This document shows positions 1 through 5,862 of a DNA stretch of 44,331 bases, piece after piece (positions within the stretch are counted from its first letter, which is position 1; each line of letters begins with the position of its first letter). The notes beneath the pieces were generated by a model. The model had not been told where the DNA came from. It made no database searches and worked only from the letters and a program-made list of their open reading frames with translations. The stretch is from CAZKEW01 sp964580435 (GTDB lineage: Bacteria; Acidobacteriota; Aminicenantia; Aminicenantales; UBA8522), in NCBI GenBank assembly GCA_964580435.1, contig CAZOKP010000014.1, positions 1 through 44,331 of the forward strand, given 5' to 3'. The position numbers and the translations under genes are program-made.

Positions 1-34
1 TGAGTATTCCGATATGGATACGGGATATTCGGGG

Positions 35-63
35 TTGACTCTCTTTTGTTTTTATGCTATCTC
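35..63 (+). promoter_or_regulatory. Candidate promoter of the Nudix/radical SAM operon
   Basis: TTGACT at 35-40, a 17-nt spacer and a weak TATCTC -10 at 58-63. If used, transcription starts near position 70, so the four-gene unit would begin inside this window with a leader of about 70 nt. The -35 is good but the -10 is poor, and no experiment supports it. Confidence 0.35.
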
Positions 64-143
64 CTCACTGCAAAAATCGGGCCTGCGACGGCTCGCTGAT
101 TGGAATGATTTCAAATGAAGGGAGTGCCTTCATAGGATTTCTC

Positions 144-674
144 ATGAATCCGAAAAAAGAGCTAGTTATGTTGGTCGATGAAGACGACCGCTATGTAGGG
201 GACAAAGAGAAGGAGGAATGCCATCGCGAAAAAGGCTGTTTGCACTCCGCTTTCCTGGTCATGATGACTAATGCCAAAGCCGAGCTGATGCAGGCCAGAA
301 GAAGCGGAAAAAAGAAACTCTGGCCGCATTTCTGGGACGGCACGGTCGCGGGGCATTTTCATAAAGGAGAAAACCGCGCTGAGGGCGCCAAAAAAAGGGT
401 CTTTGAGGAAATCGGTGTGAAATGCCGTGACCTCGAATTTCTCTTTAAGTTCCGCTATCAAGCGACCTTCGAAGACATCGGCGCCGAGAATGAGATCTGT
501 CATGTCTTCAGGGCGAACGATTTCAGGGCCGGGGAAATCGCGCTCAATCAAGACGAGGTTTCTGAATACAGATTCTCCAGCATCCCCAGACTCAGGAAAG
601 CGATCGAAGCCGCTCCCGGAGAGTACACCCCCTGGTTCTTGATCGCCTTTAGAAAATTAACCGAGCTCCCATGA
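144..674 (+). CDS. Nudix hydrolase of the IDI-like family, lacking the IDI catalytic Cys
   Basis: 176-aa Nudix protein. The reading frame is open from 54, but the ATG at 144 gives the usual family N-terminus (LVDEDDRYVG from residue 10). It resembles type 1 isopentenyl-diphosphate isomerase. All five positions matching the E. coli IDI metal ligands are present: H27, H34, H71, E115 and E117 (in ENEIC). The Nudix helix is GHFHKGE followed by KRVFEEIGV. The residue equivalent to catalytic Cys67 of E. coli IDI (SVCGH) is Ala69 here (TVAGH), as in many YfcD-like Nudix hydrolases. IDI activity is therefore doubtful, and a Nudix hydrolase with an unknown diphosphate substrate is the safer call. The stop overlaps the next start (ATGA), indicating translational coupling to a radical SAM gene. 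Confidence 0.85.
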   Translation: MNPKKELVMLVDEDDRYVGDKEKEECHREKGCLHSAFLVMMTNAKAELMQARRSGKKKLWPHFWDGTVAGHFHKGENRAEGAKKRVFEEIGVKCRDLEFLFKFRYQATFEDIGAENEICHVFRANDFRAGEIALNQDEVSEYRFSSIPRLRKAIEAAPGEYTPWFLIAFRKLTELP

Positions 675-1714
675 AATCACTGGAAAAGGCTTTCCCCGGC
701 TTAAGCGCCGCTATGAATAGGTCCTTCCGGTCTCTTCGTCAGTTTTACGCCAGCCGCTCCGTTAAGGCCTGGAAAAGACTCCTGCGTTTTTATTATCGAC
801 GCCATGTCCTGCGACAGCCAGTACCCCTCATTATGGATATCGCCGTCACTTATAGGTGTCAGTGCCGCTGCGTTCACTGCTGCGCTGAGGCCCTGAGGGG
901 GTCCGGGACGACGGAGCTGAAGACTGAAGAACTCAAGAGCCTGATCGATCAGGCCGAACAAATGGGAGTGATGCAAGTCGTTTTTTCCGGAGGAGAACCT
1001 CTATTGAGAAAAGATATCGTCGAGCTCGTCCGGTATGCTCACGACGCGGGGATGATGATCCGGCTGAATACAAACAGCCTTCTCCTCAACCCTCAACTCG
1101 TGTTGAACCTGAAGAAGGCGGGTCTGGATATCTGCGCCGTATCGATCGACGATGCCGAGCCGAAAGTCCACGACAGACTTCGCGGCGTCCCTGGCCTTCA
1201 TAAGAAGGCTCTCTCGGGGATCGGGTTGTTGCGCAAATACGGGCTTTTCTTTAACATTCTGACTTATGCTTCGAAGAGGAATGTCACCGCAGGACTGGAG
1301 AAAATCATCGCCTGGGCGCGGCAGCTCGGCGTTTTATCTGTCCTGATTTATTTTCCCGTGGCGGTCGGCAGATGGGAGGGGGCATTTGATCAGGCGCTCA
1401 ACGCAGAAGAAAGGAGGAAAGTCAGAGGGCTCCAGGATTTCACGACTGTTTACATGGAACTTCCCACTGCTAAAACGCTCTGTTATACCTACGAGAAATC
1501 TATTTTTTATGTGAGTGCTTACGGCGATATCACTCCTTGTCCGGTTGTCCCCTATTCTCTTGGGAATATCCGGGAGCAAGCTCTGGAAAAGATCTGGCGC
1601 CGCTGGACCGATCATTTAAATCTCGTCTGGAGGGGGAATTGCCCGATGAACAATCTGAGGGGCAGGGAAGAGCTAAAAAAGCACATCGAATCGCTACCCC
1701 TGGAGATGGGATGA
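671..1714 (+). CDS. Radical SAM protein
   Basis: 347 aa. The N-terminal ~50 residues are basic (YYRRHVLRQP). The core then has the radical SAM cluster motif C63-x3-C67-x2-C70 and the SAM-contacting FSGGEPLLR stretch, so it should bind one 4Fe-4S cluster and cleave S-adenosylmethionine to a 5'-deoxyadenosyl radical. The C-terminus has further Cys residues (ITPCPVVPYSLGN and NCPMNN) in a shortened SPASM/twitch-like region that may hold an auxiliary cluster. The start overlaps the upstream Nudix stop and the stop overlaps the next start (ATGA both times), so the genes are coupled. The substrate is unknown; the fold call is firm, the function is not. Confidence 0.88.
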   Translation: MKSLEKAFPGLSAAMNRSFRSLRQFYASRSVKAWKRLLRFYYRRHVLRQPVPLIMDIAVTYRCQCRCVHCCAEALRGSGTTELKTEELKSLIDQAEQMGVMQVVFSGGEPLLRKDIVELVRYAHDAGMMIRLNTNSLLLNPQLVLNLKKAGLDICAVSIDDAEPKVHDRLRGVPGLHKKALSGIGLLRKYGLFFNILTYASKRNVTAGLEKIIAWARQLGVLSVLIYFPVAVGRWEGAFDQALNAEERRKVRGLQDFTTVYMELPTAKTLCYTYEKSIFYVSAYGDITPCPVVPYSLGNIREQALEKIWRRWTDHLNLVWRGNCPMNNLRGREELKKHIESLPLEMG

Positions 1715-2694
1715 GTAAAAGAGCAGCGTCAGCGCTTTCCGGAATTCAAGCCCGGCCGGGGCCAGTTGATGACCAGCCAAAAAAGGCGCGCTTGAAACGA
1801 AAGCCATGGATTAAAGACCTCATCGCGGACCTGGTTGTTGGCGCTCCCGAAAACCGGCTCGATGATTTCGGCGGCCCGCCTATTTTCGACCGGCCGATTG
1901 TCGGCGTTGCCGATGGGGATGACGTTTTATTCGAAACGTTCCGCCGGGTTGTCAACTCGCGGCACTTGATGCCCCGCCAAATTCTCGAACATTATTCCGG
2001 CAAAAACGGGGATTTCAAAGATATCCGCGTGATCTCCTGGGCCCTGCCCTTCACCAGCGAGATCAGGCGGTCGAATCGCGGCAGGACCTGGCCTTCGGTC
2101 CTTTATTCGATTGCCCGTAACAACGGAGGCGCCCTGAACTATCATTTGAGCCGGCGCCTGACAGCAATATTCCAGAAAAAAGGAATCGCTGCGGCATCCC
2201 CCATTCTCCTCCAAGAATATGACGCTTTCTGGGATCCGGCGCGCGTCATCAGCTCCACATGGTCGGAACGCCATGTGGCCTACGCCGCGGGACTTGGCCG
2301 TTTCGGGCTGAACGGGAGTTTGATCACGCCGGCGGGGAGCCATGTCCGCCTGGGGAGCATTGTCGTCAGCTATCCTCTCGAGACAACCCGGCAGAATAAG
2401 AATGAATACAAATCGCCTTGCTTTGAAAGCGGGGGAGAAGATTGTGGGATTTGCATGAAAAGGTGCCCGGCGAAGGCGATCTCTGCGCAGGGACTTGAGA
2501 AGCAGAAATGTTATGAGCGCAGGCAGGCCATCCGCGAAAGATTACTTGATGAGTACGCCAGAAAATATCACCTGATTCCAGCTCCGATCGCCAAGAGCGG
2601 CAAAAAATACCTCGGCTACTCCCTCGGCTGCGCTCTTTGTCAATGCGGCGTGCCGTGCGAAGGGATTGACCCCTATCTTCACGAGAAAAAATAA
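1711..2694 (+). CDS. QueG-like (epoxyqueuosine reductase-related) 4Fe-4S protein
   Basis: 327 aa from the ATG overlapping the previous stop; the frame is open further upstream, but that would bury the start in the radical SAM gene. The region around SSTWSERHVAYAAGLGRFG resembles the epoxyqueuosine reductase / reductive dehalogenase-related superfamily. A ferredoxin motif CGICMKRCPAKAIS and a second Cys group CALCQCGVPCE near the C-terminus fit two 4Fe-4S clusters. True QueG acts alone in tRNA queuosine synthesis. This divergent copy between two radical SAM genes more likely supplies electrons or reduces an intermediate of the same pathway. Cobalamin binding is possible by family resemblance but is not evident from a motif. 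Confidence 0.75.
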   Translation: MSKRAASALSGIQARPGPVDDQPKKARLKRKPWIKDLIADLVVGAPENRLDDFGGPPIFDRPIVGVADGDDVLFETFRRVVNSRHLMPRQILEHYSGKNGDFKDIRVISWALPFTSEIRRSNRGRTWPSVLYSIARNNGGALNYHLSRRLTAIFQKKGIAAASPILLQEYDAFWDPARVISSTWSERHVAYAAGLGRFGLNGSLITPAGSHVRLGSIVVSYPLETTRQNKNEYKSPCFESGGEDCGICMKRCPAKAISAQGLEKQKCYERRQAIRERLLDEYARKYHLIPAPIAKSGKKYLGYSLGCALCQCGVPCEGIDPYLHEKK

Positions 2695-2698
2695 GGCC

Positions 2699-3793
2699 AT
2701 GCTGGATATCAAGCTCAAGTTGAGGCCCGGCCACACGAACGAAAGGTCGTGGATGGATCCCTCGCCGCTGCGAACCCTTTTTTGGCATGTGACTTATGCT
2801 TGCAACTATCGCTGCGGGATCTGCTTTACGGACTCGGGAAAACCTCATCCGGAGGAGCTGACAACTCAGGAAGCGCTTGATTCGGTAAGGAAAGCTCATG
2901 AGGCGGGGATACGCGATATTCTTGTTTCTGGCGGCGAGCCGTTCCTGCGCGAAGACCTGACCGATATCCTCAGTTATATGGGAAGCCTGGGCATCAGCGC
3001 GCGCATCGCCTCAAACGGCTCCCTGCTGACGGAAAAGATCCTCAGGAAATTGCGCAGCGAAACATTGACCAAGTCATTCCAGATCAGCCTGGACACCGTT
3101 GACCCGGACATCTATGCGGAATTCCACGGAGCTCCTCCGAGCACCCTTCAGACGGTCCTCGCCAACCTGGACAGAATTCAGCAGGCTGGATTTCATACAA
3201 CCGTTTCCGTGCGGCTTATGCCTCAAACGCTTAACGGCATTCCCCGGCTTCTCGACCTGGCCGCCAAAAAGGGGTGGGCAACGGTTACCATCCACCTCCC
3301 CGTTCAGACAAAGCGCGTTCACGGAAGTTACCGGCAAGATGAGGATGTCTTTTCGCTCTTGGTCCCCGTCTTTGAGCACTTTTGCGCCATGCCGCAACAC
3401 TGGCTTATGGAAACCTATATTCCCTGGGCAGAGCACCACCCGGTCATCCGGAAGTTCGCGAGAAAAGTCAGAATTGTTAACCGCGGCTGCCGCGCCGGGC
3501 GAGACAGGTTGACCCTCAATCCGACAGGATGGCTCTCGCCCTGCGTTTGTCTGGATGTCGAAGAGGCTTACGCCGGGAATATCCGCCGCGACGGTCTTGA
3601 GGAGGTTTTCTTGAATTCGCCGGCATGCGACATGTTAAGACAGCCGGAAAAATACGGAATTTGCGGGGACTGCCCTCATGTTCAAAAGTGCGGCGGCGGC
3701 TGCCGCGCGGCTGCCTTCGCTATATCGAGACGGCTTAATGCCCAGGATAAGTCCTGTCCAGTCTGGAAGCGGAGATCTGCCAAAACTCCTTAA
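2699..3793 (+). CDS. Radical SAM/SPASM domain protein
   Basis: 364 aa. The ATG at 2699 is preferred over a TTG at 2666 that overlaps the previous gene. The radical SAM motif is C35-x3-C39-x2-C42 (YACNYRCGICF), followed by VSGGEPFLR. The C-terminal SPASM domain is Cys-rich: GCRAGRDRLTLNP, LSPCVCLD and CGDCPHVQKCGGGCRAAA, matching proteins with two auxiliary 4Fe-4S clusters that modify peptides or build cofactors (PqqE, anSME, mycofactocin and heme-maturation families). It is the last gene of the unit and ends 36 nt from a convergent gene. No precursor-peptide ORF was seen beside it, so a RiPP role is only one possibility. Confidence 0.88.
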   Translation: MLDIKLKLRPGHTNERSWMDPSPLRTLFWHVTYACNYRCGICFTDSGKPHPEELTTQEALDSVRKAHEAGIRDILVSGGEPFLREDLTDILSYMGSLGISARIASNGSLLTEKILRKLRSETLTKSFQISLDTVDPDIYAEFHGAPPSTLQTVLANLDRIQQAGFHTTVSVRLMPQTLNGIPRLLDLAAKKGWATVTIHLPVQTKRVHGSYRQDEDVFSLLVPVFEHFCAMPQHWLMETYIPWAEHHPVIRKFARKVRIVNRGCRAGRDRLTLNPTGWLSPCVCLDVEEAYAGNIRRDGLEEVFLNSPACDMLRQPEKYGICGDCPHVQKCGGGCRAAAFAISRRLNAQDKSCPVWKRRSAKTP

Positions 3794-3829
3794 CTGCTTG
3801 TTTTGGGGAGGAAGTGTTATCGCTTCTCG

Positions 3830-4525
3830 CTATCTTTCGCCCCACAGCTTGATGTCGTCAAAATAGCCCGAATCGTCGAAGGAGCCGACTCCGACGAGCC
3901 CATGACTGATGTCCTTATCGACGGCCGTCAGAATGGGCGTTTGCATATCATCAAGATAAGCTTGGATCTTGCCGGTGGCCTCGTCGTAAGTGACTTTGAA
4001 TGCATGCCAATTGGTGTCGGTAAGACGATAAGCCGACTTTCCCGCCGGTTCTAAATTGATCTTGACGCGGTCTGCGCCGTCCACCAACCCGATGATGTTA
4101 TGGACTTCGTCGCTGCTGGCTGCAAAATGGACGTAATAAAAATGCGTCGGGTCCTGAAAATGGAAAAACACGCACATATCGCGATACGGGTTGGACATTT
4201 CCGTCTTGCATTTCAGGCGTCCCGTGAAAACAAAAGACGTCACATCCTGACCGGAAAGAAGAGACCAGGAAGTGGGAGCGCGCACTTTGCCTGGCTCGCC
4301 GGGGGTGATGAGCTCGTAGACCAGCGATCCGTCTTGGGCGACGACCCGCCAATGCTCGGATTGGTTGGGCTTCCAGCCGACTGCACTACCATCCTCAAAA
4401 TCTGATCCGGCGAGGAACGGCAGCTTGTGAGCCTTTGGCTGGGCACAGACGAAGCAAAAGCCGAGAGCAAGAAAAAAGGCGATAATGTGGATTGGGAAAA
4501 TTCTTTTATGTTTAGTCATAATCAT
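3830..4525 (-). CDS. Exported LamG/concanavalin A-like domain protein
   Basis: 231 aa from the ATG at 4525. Another ATG lies at 4519. A TTG at 4534 has the best-placed Shine-Dalgarno (GGAGG six nt upstream), so the true start may be TTG. The N-terminus is a signal peptide (KHKRIF, a hydrophobic stretch, then FVCAQ). The mature part is all-beta in character, with alternating aromatic strands (HFYYVHFAASSDEVHNIIGL, NWHAFKVTYD) and a final GYFDDIKLWGER. This is typical of the jelly-roll lectin-like fold of DUF1080/laminin G proteins that bind or cleave glycans. No catalytic residues can be assigned. It lies downstream of the aldo/keto reductase on the same strand, separated by a hairpin. Confidence 0.7.
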   Translation of the reverse strand: MIMTKHKRIFPIHIIAFFLALGFCFVCAQPKAHKLPFLAGSDFEDGSAVGWKPNQSEHWRVVAQDGSLVYELITPGEPGKVRAPTSWSLLSGQDVTSFVFTGRLKCKTEMSNPYRDMCVFFHFQDPTHFYYVHFAASSDEVHNIIGLVDGADRVKINLEPAGKSAYRLTDTNWHAFKVTYDEATGKIQAYLDDMQTPILTAVDKDISHGLVGVGSFDDSGYFDDIKLWGER

Positions 4526-4610
4526 CGCTACCAAATTAGGCCTCCGTCTCATCCCATCTGTATAAACAGTCAATCATCCAATGGTCTATCTGTCTATTAG
4601 TTATGGCAAA

Positions 4611-4664
4611 AACTCATGTCGCTTCGCTCCCCGCGATGACATTTTTACTGCGTTGACATGAGTT
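4611..4664 (-). terminator. Hairpin between aldo/keto reductase and LamG genes; probable terminator / repeat
   Basis: Perfect 10-bp arms AACTCATGTC (4611-4620) and GACATGAGTT (4655-4664) flank 34 nt. Read on the minus strand the second arm runs into TTTTT, as expected for termination after the aldo/keto reductase. The loop contains GGGGAGCGAAGCGAC, reminiscent of the GAGCGAAGCGAC core of dispersed palindromic repeats found in many bacteria, so it may be a repeat copy serving as terminator. Confidence 0.5.
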
Positions 4665-4671
4665 ATAGAAA

Positions 4672-5676
4672 CTAAACCGATATCCCATCCGTGTAATCCG
4701 GATGCATCCAAGGGAGATGCCGCCCTCTGAAAAAAGGTTCGAGATGTGCCCTGATCCTCTGCATCTCATCTGGGCTCATCGCCTGGAAATTCTCGAGCAG
4801 ATCGACGTTCTTCTTCACGACATCGAGGCTGTCCGTGCCGATAACGGCCGCGTGGACGTGCTCAAGGCTCAGGGCATAACGGATGAGATCGGCCGAAGAA
4901 ATATCTTTCACTGTCTCCCGCGGCCGGATTGTCTTAATCACCATAATCCCCATCTTCTTTTTGGCGGCTGCAGGGATCGCGTCATTCTCAAAATCTCCCT
5001 GGCGCTCCTCGTAATGATTGAGGGCGATGAGCATCGTGTCAAAATCGTAGCGGTCCACCATGGCCATCATGGCTTCGGCGGAAAGATGACCCGAAAATCC
5101 GATAAACCGGGTCACCTTTTCATCCTTGAGCTTCTGGAGGGCTTTGAGGACGCCGTCCTTGGCCCCGATTTTATCCACATCTTCGAGAGATTCAATCTGG
5201 TGGATTTGATAAACGTCAAGATGGTCGGTCTTGAGCCGCTTCAGGCTCTGCTCGAGCTGCCGCATCGCCCCGTCATAGGTCCGCTCCTCCACTTTTGAAG
5301 CCAGGAAGACCTCGCGGCGCCGGTCTCCCAATATGAGGCCCAATCGTTCTTCACTGATGGCCTTGCCGGAACCATAATTATTGGCCGTGTCCCAGTAATA
5401 GAAGCCATGATCCAGCGCGCTGGTGAGGATTCCCACGCTCTTCTCAGGATCTTGGACAGCGCAGAACCGGCTGCCGCAGCCGATCCCGATGCGGGGCACG
5501 GCCACGCCCGTTTTCCCGAGAATGCTTGTCGGCAACCCCTTGGCGTCAGAAGTAGAATCGGGACCACTGCCTTTGCCTTTCGCGAATAAGGCCACGGAAT
5601 CCAGGCCGCCGAGAGCGGCCGCCGCAGCTATAGATTTTCTGATGAATTCCCGCCGGTCGATGGGTTTATTCTTCAT
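4672..5676 (-). CDS. Tat-exported aldo/keto reductase family oxidoreductase
   Basis: 334 aa. The ATG at 5676 is chosen because AGGAG sits 7 nt upstream; the ATG two codons earlier is too close to it. A twin-arginine signal (DRREFIRKSIAAAAALGG) predicts folded export through Tat. The AKR domain starts near residue 48, with catalytic tetrad residues D96 and Y101 (WDTANNYG), K128 (ASKVE) and H159 (QIHQI). It should catalyse NAD(P)H-dependent carbonyl/alcohol interconversion, although an exported NAD(P)-dependent enzyme raises the question of where its cofactor is loaded. The substrate is unknown. Neighbours do not form an obvious pathway; the downstream LamG-like protein might act on sugars with it. 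Confidence 0.87.
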   Translation of the reverse strand: MKNKPIDRREFIRKSIAAAAALGGLDSVALFAKGKGSGPDSTSDAKGLPTSILGKTGVAVPRIGIGCGSRFCAVQDPEKSVGILTSALDHGFYYWDTANNYGSGKAISEERLGLILGDRRREVFLASKVEERTYDGAMRQLEQSLKRLKTDHLDVYQIHQIESLEDVDKIGAKDGVLKALQKLKDEKVTRFIGFSGHLSAEAMMAMVDRYDFDTMLIALNHYEERQGDFENDAIPAAAKKKMGIMVIKTIRPRETVKDISSADLIRYALSLEHVHAAVIGTDSLDVVKKNVDLLENFQAMSPDEMQRIRAHLEPFFRGRHLPWMHPDYTDGISV

Positions 5677-5690
5677 GGCCATTCTCCTAA

Positions 5691-5787
5691 ATAGGGGGAC
5701 ACAATACTTAGTTAGCTACTTGATTATCAACATAATATACATTTCTATAAAAAATAACAGCTCGAATTAGGTATTGTGTCCTCCTAT
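5691..5787. repeat. Palindromic repeat element with 17-bp imperfect terminal inverted repeats
   Basis: Arms at 5691-5707 and 5771-5787 (core GGACACAATAC / GTATTGTGTCC) are inverted copies differing at one position. They enclose 63 nt of AT-rich sequence. A third, direct-oriented half copy (ATATTGTGTCCCC) lies at 5828-5840. The GGGGACACAATAC core resembles REP-type repeats mobilised by RAYT (REP-associated tyrosine) transposases. No transposase gene is in the window, so this would be a non-autonomous copy. Confidence 0.6.
5701..5730 (-). promoter_or_regulatory. Candidate promoter of the aldo/keto reductase
   Basis: On the minus strand, TTGATA (5725-5730), an 18-nt spacer and TATTGT (5701-5706). 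The -10 lies inside the left arm of the palindromic repeat, so the repeat may have supplied promoter sequence. The -10 match is moderate (four of six). Confidence 0.35.
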
Positions 5788-5824
5788 TTCGTCTCGAGTC
5801 CCCATAATTTAAGAAAATGGGAAA

Positions 5825-5854
5825 TTGATATTGTGTCCCCATTTTTTGTATGAT
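5825..5854 (+). promoter_or_regulatory. Promoter of the Ser/Thr kinase gene, leaderless geometry
   Basis: TTGATA (5825-5830), an 18-nt spacer and TATGAT (5849-5854); both boxes match consensus at five of six. Only 8 nt separate the -10 from the ATG at 5863 and there is no Shine-Dalgarno, so the transcript probably starts at or next to the ATG. The -35/spacer overlaps the third copy of the TTGTGTCCCC repeat. Confidence 0.55.
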
Positions 5855-5862
5855 TAGGGCAA

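Noticed and set aside
1537..1710. Upstream extension of the QueG-like frame
   Set aside because: It lies inside the radical SAM coding region; the ATG overlapping the previous stop is the natural coupled start.
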